The notes beneath the pieces are model-generated. The model was not told the origin of the DNA, did no database searches, and saw nothing but the letters and a program-made list of their open reading frames with translations. A DNA stretch of 64,000 bases, from the NCBI GenBank assembly GCA_021904315.1, contig CM038925.1, positions 3,598,501 to 3,662,500 on the forward strand. Reading direction: 5' to 3'. The translations under genes were made by a program, and so were the position numbers. Below are positions 35,761-47,815 of this stretch, piece after piece. Within the stretch, counting starts at the first letter, position 1; every line of letters begins with the position of its first letter. Source of the stretch: Sphagnum magellanicum. Its lineage: Eukaryota; Streptophyta; Sphagnopsida; Sphagnales; Sphagnaceae.

Positions 35761-36989
35761 AATCAAGACTCATATAAATCATTTTAACACAAATTTCCTT
35801 GATCAACTTGACATTAAAATGACATTATAAAAATATGTTTAACAAAATTAATAATGTTTTGGCTGTTTGACATGGCTTTTGGTTCGTTTGATTGTGGTCA
35901 CACCCACATGCGCCATCATCATTTCAATTCAAATCAAACGTGTGTAGGATGGCAAACAGACCAATTTTAGTTTATCATCTCCAAGTGAACTAGGAAATTT
36001 TGCAAATTTACCTCTTCTATAAGCTTTTAACTTTGTTGGGGATCAATATTTCCATAAGCTTGTCAACCAATAAACATCTAACTCTTGGACATTAAGACCT
36101 ACATTTGCTTCTTCCATCCTTTCATCATCTACATCTTACTCCCTCATTTATAATTTGCATGGTTATAAATTACTTTGTATTGTATCCATCATCATCATCA
36201 TTGAACTCTTTTCTTAGGTTGTTAGCTTCTACATTTAAAAAATATAAGAAACACCAACAATAAACACCAATAAATGCATCCAATGGTGAGTGCAAACTAC
36301 AATGACTCACTTTTCATGTCGCAATGGTAGTTTTTATGATATGATGTAAATGCAATAGTTAATTTGTATTTCATATCTCATAATTTTTTGATAGGGACTT
36401 AATTTGAAATTATTAAAATGAGTATGCATATGATGTATGTATTTGTTATTCATAACTTGCAAAATTAAAAGATACATGTACTCCTAACTTAAAAACATGA
36501 ATTTATTCACCTTGATAGCAAGTTTCATGTATGGATTGCAAAATGATTCAATGATTGAAATTATAATTGTTAGAGACTCCATTTTAATTAAATCATATAT
36601 GAATATAATCAAGTTTGAAAAATATTGTAACATGTCAATTGTAGGTTACTCTTAATGAACTTTTTGTTTTTTACTACTCATGTTAAAAATAGAGGTCTTT
36701 TTAGAAGTCCATATATCATTATATGGAAAATTATTCATTTTATGTTGGGTTTGCACATATTGTATTATATTTCTTTAATTTTTGTAGATCATTAGTTAAA
36801 CCCTAAAAGAAAATTGGGTAAGGTGTCAAATTGACATTCAAATAAAACTCATTGTAATGTCTTTCAAATTTCCTCAAAAGTGGGTGGGATATTGACAAAC
36901 ATAAGGTACTTCCAAAATGTATTAAGAAATTTCTCTCATGCTTTACCCATATTTTAGGTTTATTATAATGTTAAACTTGTGTTTTACAA
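35761..36989. other. AT-rich intergenic DNA, no gene seen
   Basis: No coding signal, only short ATCATC and poly(A/T) runs. Confidence 0.5.
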
Positions 36990-37105
36990 CAAGTAGGGCC
37001 CATAGGTGGGGAACATGCTTGGAAGGTGAGGACATATTCCACAACCAATGATTCATCATAAGTCCTACTTGAAAATTGCCCTCAACTTGAAGCTTTATCC
37101 TACAC
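36990..37105. mobile_element. TAAAGCCC fold-back element, copy C (degenerate)
   Basis: The left side AAGTAGGGCCCATAGGTGGG and the right side GAAGCTTTATCCTACAC retain the family's terminal words (GGGCCCATAGGTGGGG; CTTTATCCTACAC). The inverted match is weak. Confidence 0.4.
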
Positions 37106-37463
37106 ATAAGAACTTAGCCATTTTTTTCATGTGAAGGTCTTGTTGAATATTCTTAAAATCTTTTTAATATGTCTTTTAAAAAACATTAAAAATCTTTAAA
37201 TTTTTCTTGATATTATTATGTTAAGGTGTATATTACAAAATATCCCAAAATATGTCATAAATTATTTTTCAAATTGTGCTTTTAGTGTCAAAATTGCTTC
37301 TAAGTTGTGGTTATTACTACTAATGGTACATGTTAATATGATCGCACCCATTTGTACTAACAACATTTTAAACCATCATAGTGTGTTTTCACCTTTGGGT
37401 GATCTTGATAAAATTGAATGATCTTGAAACCCTAGCATAAAACACTTAAAGGTATTTCATTTT

Positions 37464-37576
37464 GTGTGGGGTAAAGCCCAGGGGTGAGGGAGTTATGGAA
37501 ATTGGTCCCTAGAGGTAGAGGTCGAAGGGATGCTCATTTTCCATAAATGCTAAAAAATGAGGGCTTTGCTTGGTAT
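37464..37576. mobile_element. TAAAGCCC fold-back element, copy D
   Basis: The left end GTGTGGGGTAAAGCCCAGGG and the right end ATGAGGGCTTTGCTTGGTA are imperfect inverted copies. It is 113 bp, similar in length to copies A-C, and lies 360 bp from copy C. Confidence 0.55.
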
Positions 37577-38130
37577 AGAAAACGTCCAAAGATTTTCTTT
37601 TACATGCAATGAATTATACAAAACAACAATGCGTAAACAAAAACTTGTGCAAGGTAAAAACGCACAAACAAATATTTCCTCAAACATTGAGTGAGTTGAA
37701 CAAGGTGGCAATTAAATCTAAAATAATGAAGAAATAATTAACACGTGTTACAATAATAATAACCATTACTACATAAGTAGACTCTACAAGTAATCACCCA
37801 AAAAATGAGACACCTCATTGATGTGAATTTTGTGAAAGAATTACATAATTTCTTCCAAGCATTATTGACCCTTCACAAGCATTTTTAAACCCCACCAAAA
37901 CCATATGGGGTTGAATTCGATATGAAAAAATCAAACATCTTCAAATGTCATTGATTTGGTTCACCTATTAAAAAAAATACCACAAAGATTAATCAAAATC
38001 TTGAACAATAAAAACGAGAGAAAATGATTTTTTTTAAAAACATGTACATAAACACATTTCAAAGGTCTTGGTTTCTTTGAAATAGTGATGTGGCCACCTA
38101 AGCTGAAAATTCTTTAAGTAGTTTAAGTAG
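37577..38130. other. AT-rich intergenic DNA, no gene seen
   Basis: No coding signal or clear repeat. Confidence 0.5.
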
Positions 38131-38255
38131 ACTAGGGAATATTTGGCCCACAAATCAAATTGACCACCATCATGTCTTTCAATGTGAAGATTGATCTTTG
38201 GACCTCAAGGGTGAAAATCAACTTTTTTACTAACAAACCGCCCAACTTGTTATGA
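38131..38255 (-). mobile_element. tRNA-derived SINE-like copy (minus strand)
   Basis: On the minus strand CGGTTTGTTAGTAAAAAAGT (38240-38221) stands at the A box and GAGGTCCAAAGATC (38206-38193) at the B box, 34 bp apart. The text that follows (TGGTGGTCAA... CAAATATTC) is shared with the copies at 44.1 and 49.9 kb. Confidence 0.5.
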
Positions 38256-38394
38256 AACTAAAAAGGGGTGCATTTTATGTAACTCGTGTTTTGTTCTCAA
38301 TGTTACACAAATGTCAACTTTCTTATTTAACATCTTATCAATATTTTATCCAAGTACAAAATTGAAAATAATTTTTAATATTTTTCAATCATGC

Positions 38395-38985
38395 ACACAT
38401 TTTATGTTTTTCTCCTTTGAAAAATGTACATTCATTTTAACAAGAAAAAACTTGTATTTCATTGTTTAATAAAATTTCAATAACCATTCTTTTGAGTAAA
38501 AGACTTAAATACATGATTATGAAATGGAACAAATTGTATGGCTAACATAATAATAAATAAATGATATATCTCCCAATTTTAAATTTTATATCATAAAATA
38601 TTAATACTTATAATATTTCAACTTTAATGTTTCATACTTTATTCATATTTTGTCCCCCAAAAAATCATTCTTTATTTTTTTCAATTATGCACACATTTAA
38701 TGATTTTTTTAATAAAAATTTAAACTCATATCAAGATTTTAAAAAACTTGAATTTTCTTGTTTAATAATATTTCAATGACCATTCTTTTGAAAAAAATAC
38801 TCAAGCACATGATTTAATAATGGAAAAGATTATTTGGTTAACATGATAGTAAATAATTGATATATGTCCCAAGTTTTAAAGTAATAGTAATTTAAAATTA
38901 TATTATAATTTTAAAATTAATATATATCATAAATTCATGTTACTATTTTTATTTAAAGGTAATAATATATATTTTATTCAAATAT
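38395..38985. repeat. Tandem duplication of about 296 bp in an AT-rich family
   Basis: CAATAACCATTCTTTTGAG at 38478 and CAATGACCATTCTTTTGAA at 38774 head two colinear copies (also shared: GGCTAACAT.ATAATAAATAA and GATATATCTCCCAATTTTAAA). The same marker recurs at about 44394 and 50855, in each case beyond a SINE-like head. Confidence 0.7.
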
Positions 38986-40788
38986 AATAGTCAACAATAG
39001 ATCATAAATATTTTATATTTAAAAAGATATAATAATATTATTTTAAATTAATTTTACTACTTATGACATACATTAATTTTAAAGTATTAGATTTTAAATT
39101 AAAACATGTCAAATAATTTTATATAATTAATAAATATAATATGTTAATGTTAATTTCAAATTATAATAATATGTATGATGTATGATGCCATTAATTGTAC
39201 GCCCAATCTACATAACCTAACTAGTAATTAATGTAACCTATAAAAGTAATAATAATTAGCTTTTCTTAAATTAATTATTAATTTGCAATAACTTATATAT
39301 CATAACCTACCTATTAGTTAAAATAGGTAGGTTCAGATAGGCTAAATCATTACCCATTACATAGATTTAGGCCAAGTTAGCTATTTTTGTTTAGTAGGTA
39401 TGTAAGTATAGACTATAATAGTTTCCAATATGAAATTTAGATAGTAATATAAAACTAAATTACCACCAATGCCAACATTGAATGTACTTCAATTATAAAC
39501 TTTAATAATCAATTGCAATCACAAACTTGATGCAACATGTGGTTTAATCATCTATGTATAGTTAGCAAAATATGTTAATGCATTTGCAAAAATTGAGTTG
39601 GTTTCCATTTATCACTGTAATTTAATAATAATTAATAACATATGTTAACTTTTCATTAGTCTTTTAATCCAAACACAAGGTAGTCACAAATTATAATCAC
39701 ATAAATATGACTACAATCTAACACTTGTGATTCAATGACATGTAAAATTATTACATATGTAGTTGCAAAATGAATTGATTTGGACAATGATTATACCCTA
39801 GTCACAAACACATGGTTGGGATGGACAAGATTTTTTTTAGTGAAATGAAAAGTGATATTTAAAAATTATTTTTTAGATGGATGAAAAATTGTAAACTTAT
39901 TTATGTAAAACAAAATAAAATAAGTTTTTGTTAAGAAGATTGGCATGATTCATTTTATTGTTAGTAAAAAAATCCCATTTATCATTACATTTTTTCACAT
40001 ATATTATTATTATTGGGCGATGGAAATATGCTTGAATGTTGATATATGTCCTTGAAGAAATTGTTGGCTATTTGATTAAATGCATTATCACAATTCTATA
40101 TCCAATGATATTCATTGGGGTTATATCAAATGACCTTTACAATTTAATCCAATGGGAATTAGGTTAAATTCAACAATCAGTTAAAAATGATAGTATTAAA
40201 TGGTGCAAATTTAATCTTTAAAATATCTGCATAATGCATAATTGAGATGAAAAAAATGTGTCAAGAAATGTGAACCATTTGATTACATTGACGGTCATGA
40301 TCTAGAGAGTTAAATTAGGGTTAGATCAAACCATATTAGGGTTTGAATAAAAAACATTTAAGGTTAGTGCGAATGGTGATTTGGTCCAATGGTGAAGATT
40401 TTGCAAAATGGATGTTTCATATTTCTTTGTTTTCTTATAAATATTGATCTCTTGTCAATGACATCTCATCTATCATTCATCTAATGTTACATTGCCATTT
40501 TTCTTGTTCATTTTTTGTAGGATATGTTTACTTTATTTTTAGCTTTAGCCTTGGGTTTGTGTGTTCTTTTTTTAGTCTTGTTCATTTTTGTTAGTTCTCA
40601 CATAGGCCTTGTCTTGTTGAACTTTTATAATGACACCTTTTTTCTTTTACTAATTTGTTTTTATTGTGTAGTTTGCTTTGATCATATGTAACCTATTCAA
40701 GAAATTTGCTACAACTTTAGGCAACAAATTTCCTTCTCAAATTTGGTTTTTGATTTTTTGTTTTTGATTTATGTCTTTTGGTAGCTTG
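38986..40788. other. Very AT-rich repeat-derived DNA, no gene seen
   Basis: 39180-39420 is rich in AACCTA/TAGGTT words (for example ATAACCTACCTATTAGTT beside AATAGGTAGGTT). Comparable stretches occur at 43970-44050, 49780-49870, 51440-51790 and 59950-60050. 39640-39840 shares words with the MITE-like stretches at 49.4-49.7 and 61.8-62.0 kb. Confidence 0.45.
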
Positions 40789-41345
40789 ATATGTTCATTT
40801 TTCAGTTTCTTGATTGTCAAACATTGGTCTACTTTGAAATTACTGTTATTGCAGTTTTTTATTATCTTGTTTTATGCCAATTTTTTTTTATTACTTTTTT
40901 TCTTTTTTGTAAACATCTATAAAAATGTGTTGCAATGATTTTTTCTTGAAATATCTTCTAACAAGTTTTTTGGGTTATATGATGCCAAAGTTATTTTGAT
41001 GTAGCATACAAGTCTCTTGTAGTTATGCAACATCATTTTTTTAATTTCTATTTTTTAATTTCTTGATTTTGTTTTAATTTTAATTTGCTTATTTTTTGGT
41101 GTATTGATTATTATTTTTGGTTTCTTGATCATCAAATGTTGGTCTATTTTGAAATTATTATTATTACAGTTGTCTTGATTCATGAGTTGATGTGTCTTTG
41201 TTACTTGATGATTTTCATAAAGATTTATCTAGATTTATCTTTTTTCTTGAAATATCTTTTAACAATTTGTTTTGCTATAGGTACCAAGGCTATTATGATG
41301 TAGTATGCAAATCTATTACAATTGTGCAACAACAATGTTTTGGTA
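40789..41345 (+). repeat. Direct duplication of about 300 bp upstream of the recombinase-like relic
   Basis: TTTCTTGAT.(G/A)TCAAA.(A/G)TTGGTCTA starts at about 40806 and 41120. Later shared marks are TTTCTTGAAATATCTT (about 40942 and 41243) and ATTATGATGTAG..TGCAA. The second copy ends just before the putative first ATG of the relic. Confidence 0.7.
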
Positions 41346-41366
41346 CAAATTTCTCCATTTGCCATT

Positions 41367-42850
41367 ATGGATTTCATGTTGAATTTTCTTGATTTGGATG
41401 TTGATTGTGACACTAGTGTCTACAATGATGACTTTGTTGACGACTAAATAATAATTAAAAGGTTTCTTCAACTTTCTGGTCAAAATTGCTTTTGATGATC
41501 CTTGTTAGTTTGGGGAGGAAATTAGCTTGTGCACCAATATTGATGTTGAAGTTGATGATGATGAAAATGAGTCGAAATTGCATTTTCATGATTTGCACCT
41601 TGCTGAACTTGAGAACATAAGGGCTAGCAAATAGATGAAGAATAGGCATTTAGAAGGTTGGGTAAAGAATGCCTTTGATGCATGGAGGTATTTCAAGAAA
41701 TTAGACCCATGTATGTCTATTGAAGACTTCTTTGAAATTGGTCTTAAATTTCTAGTTCAATGGTTTTCAAAAACGATTTTGCAAGTGTTAAAGAAAAATG
41801 AAAAATTGTGTCCACCTACAAGGTTAGTTTGATATTGTTTTTGGTTCTATTTTTATGAACCCTTTAACATTTTGACACTAATTAATTATTTGTTTATGTG
41901 GTATTACTAGTTTGTTTTGTGCATTTCAGAGGGCTATAAAATTTCAAGAAGCATCAAGGTGTGTCAATTCAAATAATTCAAGGCTCAAATTCAACATTTG
42001 AACTCATCTAGTCTATGAGCATGTCAAACTTGTGTTGAATGAAGCAATATCAACATCGATAAAAAATGGCCTTGGTCAAAGCATAAAGAAGTCTAACTTG
42101 CTCACATTATCAAAAGAAAGGTCAATGTTAAATGAATTGAAATGTCAATTAAACAAACCTCATGGACTCAATTGTGATTTGATTACTTTTGCACAAAGAA
42201 CTTTATTATTTGAAGGGTAAATGAAGTTCCACATAGTTGATGAATTTAATTTTTCATTGCATGTAGACAAATTTGGTGAGTTTTTAAGGTATGTCATCTT
42301 TTAATCATACACCATCTACTTTGATTTTATATGACTTTTTGTTTTTTCCTTCATTTTTATTTTTTTATTTCAACCAAGTTCTAATTTTTTAAATGCATGG
42401 TCATCAATCTATTATTTGTTTTTCTCCTTCTATTTTGCAAGTACTAAAATGGCTCTAACAAATATTGGAGATTTGATGTAGACCACCATGGCACTAATGA
42501 TCATAGAACTCTGGTTAATTATTACATTGTGGATGTTATATAAACCTTCAAGGCTTTGATGGCACATAGACTTCTTTGGAATGAACCTCCTTTTCATCCA
42601 TTATTCCTCACACTAAATAATTAATTCCACCAAAGGGATCCTATATGGTTTACAAAGATTCCTATTGGGAAAAATACCTTGAGGTTGCTTTCAAAGTGAT
42701 TGATAGATGATATATTAAAATTGAAAAACAAATAGATAATTAATAAAATTGGTCATGACATAACCATTATTTGAATGGCAAATGCATTTGTGTCAATTGA
42801 ATATGGCATGAAGATTTCTATGCATTGGGACCCAAAAAACTATTCCAAGT
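41367..42850 (+). pseudogene. DUF3504/Crypton-like tyrosine-recombinase-family relic
   Basis: DUF3504 proteins descend from Crypton-type tyrosine-recombinase transposons. The putative start at 41367 opens an acidic N-terminus (MDFMLNFLDLDVDCD). Then come NRHLEGWVKNAFDAWRYF and FSKTILQVLKKNEKLCPPTRL (41640-41826), matching in style the family's core-binding phrase ending V-x-K-K-(D/N)-G-x-x-Y-x-P-x-(S/T)-L. After a possible intron (41823-41929) come SIKNGLGQSIKKSNLLTLSK and HGLNCDL...HVDKFGEFLRY (42040-42289). After a second possible intron (42289-42441) come PFHPLFLTLNN and DPIWFTKIPIGKNTLRLL (42590-42685), very like the family's WY-(S/K)-x-P-(L/I)-G-x-N-T-L. Stops and frameshifts interrupt every part, and the final Arg/His/Tyr catalytic block is not readable. 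Identification is by motif order from memory; no search was run. Confidence 0.6.
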
Positions 42851-43880
42851 AAATTTATTTATTTATTTTTAATCTATTGTTCTTGTTCCAAAATATAATA
42901 TCTTTTTTGTGTTTTACATGTATGAAAGGTGTTTTATGCATATGACAGAACCAACACTAAGGGGAAGAATAGAACAATGTAGAAAATCATTTTTGGTGAA
43001 ATACATGGTGACCATCCAATAAACCTTTGAAAAAACTTTAGTTGAGGAACAATGATCTTTCAAAAGATTTAAAGTACTTTTGCATGTTTTTTTGTTTCAT
43101 TTCATTATTGCCTTGCCCTTGTTTCCTTTTCCTATTTCTTTTTGCCATAATTTAATTTTTCTTTTAAAGTTGTAGGCCTCTAATGCATCTTGTACTATAA
43201 CTATGGTTGTGAAAGATCCTTTTAACAAAAAATTGTGAAAGATCCTTTTAACAAAAAAAATGTAACTCCTAACACTTCTAGTTTACAAGTTTATTAGTAA
43301 CAACATGTTTTAGTTGTTATTTCAAGTTGAAATGTGATGAGTTCAAATGTTGTCAATCCTACATGTGCCAAGACTATTTTTGAATTGTAGGATGATAAAG
43401 ACATGGTATTACAAAAAAATTTAGAAGGTTTTTTGACTTAGTATGAATTGATGTCAATTTGTCAATGGAAACCAACAATTTCTATATAGAAATCAACAAT
43501 TGTTACCAACATTGGGGGGCATCGATTGTAAAATTTAACAAATTACAACATTATTTTTTGAATATTTGATCTCAGTATTATTGTCAACCTTCGTTGGAGT
43601 ATGCAAAATCCTAAGTGGATTTCTAGACACTTTGACATTTGTTGAAGGACACTAATAACATTTGAGATTAACTTCATTACACCAAAATGCATCTTAATTC
43701 ACTTTGGGTTTCATTAAATTTTGAGTGAAGAACATTTTTACAATTATGAAACTAGTCAGCCCCCAATGACTGAGGACTAATTGTTACATGCAATGAATTG
43801 GTCCACTAATACTTAATGAGATACAAATTTACCAAGCCATTTCACTTGCTAGTTAATTAACTAGACAACATAAAAATCAA
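42851..43880. other. AT-rich DNA following the recombinase relic
   Basis: A 26-27-bp duplication (GTGAAAGATCCTTTTAACAA twice) lies at 43210-43260. A possible further exon scrap follows at 42930-43010. Otherwise there is no gene. Confidence 0.45.
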
Positions 43881-44180
43881 TTAAATTTAAATTATTTAAT
43901 ATTTAATGTAATATTTAATATTATTGATAATTTCATGATTTTCAGCTTATGAATTATTGACATATGTCCCTACGTATGTTAGGTTAAATTTAGCCTAAGT
44001 ACATAGGCCATGTAATCAACCTAAGTAGGCACCTACTTTAAGAAACTAGATAAAAGAATATTTGGTCAACTTACCATTGTTGACCACAAACACACCATTT
44101 GTGAAATTTGATCCCCCAACCTATAAAATGGAACCAAACACCCCTACCATCAAGCCACTGCACTTGTTGTGATAATGTGT
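43880..44180 (-). mobile_element. tRNA-derived SINE-like copy with shared flanks
   Basis: On the minus strand AGTGGCTTGATGGTAGGGG (44159-44141) is a good A box, and GGTTGGGGGATC (44121-44110) stands at the B box but is degenerate. The tail side (GTGGTCAACAATGGTAAGTT, CATATGTC, ATAATATTAATATT) matches 49700-49920. Similarity to 49.9 kb also extends past the tRNA-like head, so the SINE may sit inside, or be part of, a longer repeat. Confidence 0.5.
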
Positions 44181-44449
44181 TACATTGCATTATATTTATC
44201 AAATATTTCATTTTAAACATTACAAAAACATAAATTTTGAAATTTTATATTTTATTGAAATTTTGTCCAAATTAAATTATTAAAGTTTAATTTTAATTTT
44301 TTTTCAATAATGTACATAATTACATTTATTTCCTTTTGAAAAGGTAAAAGCATTTAAACAATTTTTTTTTAAATATCACTATTCAATAACATTTCAATGA
44401 CCATTCTTTTGAAAAAAAAACTGTTTAATAAATGGATAAATTTTTTGCT

Positions 44450-44960
44450 AATATAATAATACTACCTATGTTATTAATGGTTATTGGTAGTTATTCTATT
44501 GATTATTAATAATTATTATTCTATTAATGGCTATTGGTGTTTATCGGTGCCTATTTTATTATAAGTTATTGTTGGATATTTTGGGCTATATTATCATAAG
44601 CTACTATTACCCTATTACCCTATTACCTTAGGTCATTATATTTTATTTTAGATTATTTTAAATTGTTATATTTAGGATAAAATAACTTATTTTAACATAA
44701 AATAGAATGACCTTGAATAACCTAAAGTATAACTTTAAATAACATATATTAACTTAAAATAAAATAACTTAAGGTAGAGCCTAAAGTTAGTTAAGTAATT
44801 TAATTTAGAATAACTTATAGTAAAAAACATATAATAATTTATAATAACCTATAATAACTTCTAATAATTTAGGGTATAAGTTAAAATAACTAAAATAACT
44901 TTAAATAATATAAGGTATATCATAAGATAACATAAAATATTTAAAATAACAACATATAAA
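44450..44960. repeat. Low-complexity TTATT / AATAAC stretch that switches strand
   Basis: 44460-44670 is T-rich with TTATTGGT, TATTAC and TTATTTTAG words. From about 44690 the complementary theme takes over (AATAACCT, AAATAACTT, ATAATAACCTA) at 8-12-bp spacing. The two halves would pair as a loose fold-back. Confidence 0.55.
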
Positions 44961-45534
44961 TAAATTTATTTAGCACAATAAATTATAATAATGAATTATG
45001 TGAATTAATAGTGAAACATGATGTTTACATAGTTATATATAGTAAAATAACTTTAATCACGTTGAAATCACTAAAGTGTAGTGAATTTATTTCACTTTTA
45101 AGTTTCCATAATGATTTAGGTTAATGAACTACACTCCATTTTTGTATTAGTGTTGTTAGTTGATTGTTATTTCTAACCTTTTTTGGGGGTATACAAGTAC
45201 CTAAATAGAAATATAATTTATACTCATTCATGTTATTTCCATGATAGAATTAAATGAATGTTGATACTTTGACATTTTTTATGGAACTCCAAAAACACGT
45301 AATGTTCATTTTGTTGTCTTGAACTATTTGTTTTTCCCTCAATAATTGGAATTTGTAAATTATACGGGTAATGCACACCCATTGGATGATTTTATTGAAA
45401 TGCAATACCACCAAAGCAAAGGGAAAATATCATATTGTACTTGATTTTTTTTTCAATACCTTCATCAAACTAATGCATGAACATAACAAATTTATTATAA
45501 TACAATTTTTTAGTCCTATTAAACTACTTTCATC
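44961..45534. other. AT-rich intergenic DNA, no gene seen
   Basis: No coding signal. The satellite-like phrase TGCAATACC first appears at about 45400. Confidence 0.5.
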
Positions 45535-46750
45535 TTATCTAATTCAACAATGCAATACCCCAAGGACACATTGGAAATAACATATCCAACCTAATGCCCA
45601 TATGCATTACCCTCATCAAGGTAATGCAAATGGGTGAAAGCATGGTAAAGTATGCCAAAAAAATAGTCCAACATGTAGTCACTATCACATTTATGGCATA
45701 AACATGAAAAAACCTATCCAAAACTTTTAAAACTTTCATTATGAAACAATGGTGCACTCCATTGAGTTTATAATAAGCTACATATAAAATGTGAGGAATT
45801 TTCATATTAAAAAATGGATGAAAAGTATGTTCTAAACTAGTTGGGTTTTCAAAATTACCAACATACTTTTATATGAGAACTTTGATAAATTATGACTATG
45901 ATATGAAAACATTTAAAACACATTGATACATATTAGTGTTCTATCCATTTGAAAGTACAAAAAATTCAATTACAATTGTACTTTCATCATACTTGCATAT
46001 ACTTGAAGCAAGAACATGACACCTACTTTCTTGTACTTGTATTTCTAAAAATGTACTTAAATGCATATTAAAACATGTAATTATTCAATATAATGTAATG
46101 AATGAAGTCAAAGATCTTCTTCTTATTGATCATTAAAGTAAAAAATATTCATGAGTTCAATGTATTAAATCTTAGTTTATGGATACTTTCCACCCAAAAA
46201 AACGTATCTCTCATTGACATATTTTACCATGCTTTCACCCAAATGCACTAGATCATTTTATTGTTTTGCAATACCCTTAGGCCTAGTTGTAACTATTTTA
46301 TCTCATCTATTTCATTGATGCAATACCCTATGGACACATTGATAATACAATGTCCAACCCAATCACAAATGCATTACCTTCATCAAGGTAATGCAAATGC
46401 ACTAGATTATTTAATTGTTATGCAATATTCATGCCCAAAATAATATATTTCACCTCATTTGATTCATAAATGCAACTATTAGATTATTTTGGTCTTATGC
46501 AATACCTTCATGCCTATGATATATTTCATTTCATTTAATTGAACGATGCAATACCCTAAGAATGTATTGAAAATAACCTACTAATGTGCAATACCCTAGT
46601 TATAACTATTTTATTTAATTTATTTCATCAATGCAATACCCTTAGGCCAATTGAAATTATTTCATTTTATCTAATCTAATAATGTAATACCTTAAAGACA
46701 TATTGGAAATAACTTATATTGACCTTATATGAAATACCCTAATATGGGTG
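45535..46750. repeat. Satellite-like array built on TGCAATACCCT, with one insertion
   Basis: TGCAATACCC(T/C) or a one-change form occurs near 45549, 46267, 46319, 46498, 46548, 46590, 46632, 46683 and 46730. Recurring companions are GGACACATTGGAAATAAC, ATTTCATTTTATCTAAT and CATCAAGGTAATGCAAATGC. The 609-bp element at 45632-46240 interrupts it. Confidence 0.7.
45632..46240. mobile_element. 609-bp inverted-repeat element with AAAT target duplication
   Basis: The ends are GGGTGAAAGCATGGTAAA and its perfect 18-bp reverse complement; similarity runs about 26 bp in total. AAAT flanks both sides (45628-45631 and 46241-46244). A neighbouring satellite unit at about 46386-46405 has the uninterrupted site GGTAATGCAAATGCACTAG, which shows the empty site and one copy of AAAT. 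I recognise no transposase inside, so it is a non-autonomous DNA transposon. Confidence 0.8.
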
Positions 46751-47470
46751 TTAATCAATTTTAAATTATGGCCTCACATAAAACTAAAGTAAAAAAATCT
46801 AATTCAATTGCAAACCCTTCATTTGGTTTACAAGTGTAGTTATGTTGTTAGGAACCAAAAATAGTTGTAACCACTAATTAATTCTATGTTTTTAACACCA
46901 ATCTTTTTTAATAATTTTAATTTGAAAATAAGTTAAAAATTTTACACATTATCAAGTCTAATATTTTATTATATACATGTTCAAATATGAAATTATGTCA
47001 TTAACATTTGGACCTTCAAAAGTAGTGTAAAAAGACTTGTAAATGGACTTGGAAAACTTTGAAAAGGACATATTTTCTAGGGTGCAATCATATTAACAAA
47101 TACCATTAACAATCATAACCATTGCTTAATTTTTTAAATTTTGGATTATAAGAAAAAATTATAAATAAAATGTTATTGTGAATACAAGCATACATATCAT
47201 AGAAATTTGGAATTAATCTAATGAGTAAAAAAATACACAATTAATATTTTAAAAGATTCATAACCATTACTTAAAAGCAATTTTGACATTAAAAGAAAAA
47301 ATTTTAAAAACAATTTAATGACATATTTTGAGATTTTAAAAAATATATACCTTAACAAAATAGTACAAAGAAATTCTAAAGATGTTTTTGAAAATTTGTT
47401 CTAAGAATATTCCAATAATACTTCCCAAGGGAGTGCTAGTGGCTCCTATTATGCCATTTGCACCTGTACC
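46751..47470. other. AT-rich intergenic DNA, no gene seen
   Basis: No coding signal or clear repeat. Confidence 0.5.
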
Positions 47471-47815
47471 CTATTCCTATTGCGGTTATGCAAAACCATC
47501 ATGGGTGTATTAGGTTTAGGTCTATGGGTTAAGGTATTCCATGGACCAAAACACAATCAAAGCCTATGCAATACCCTCATGGGTGTATTAGGTTTAGAGA
47601 TAAGGATGATGGAATATGTTTTGTCTTGTCTAAGAGTATTGCATAACAAAAGTGTAAATACAATACCCTCATCATGCATATATAAACTATCTCAAATTCT
47701 AACCATGAAATAAGGGATTGTTTTTACAATGAGGGTATTGCACAAAAACATGCCTTCAAGTTTTAAGTTCCATAAACATTTGGACTATAATTGCAATACC
47801 CTCATGTATTAACAA
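47471..47815. repeat. Further TGCAATACCCT units, including an 80-bp direct duplication
   Basis: TATGCAAAACCATCATGGGT at 47488 and TATGCAATACCCTCATGGGT at 47567 head two copies sharing GTGTATTAGGTTTAG. More copies of the word appear at 47660 and 47788, and its reverse complement at 47634 and 47733. Confidence 0.65.
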
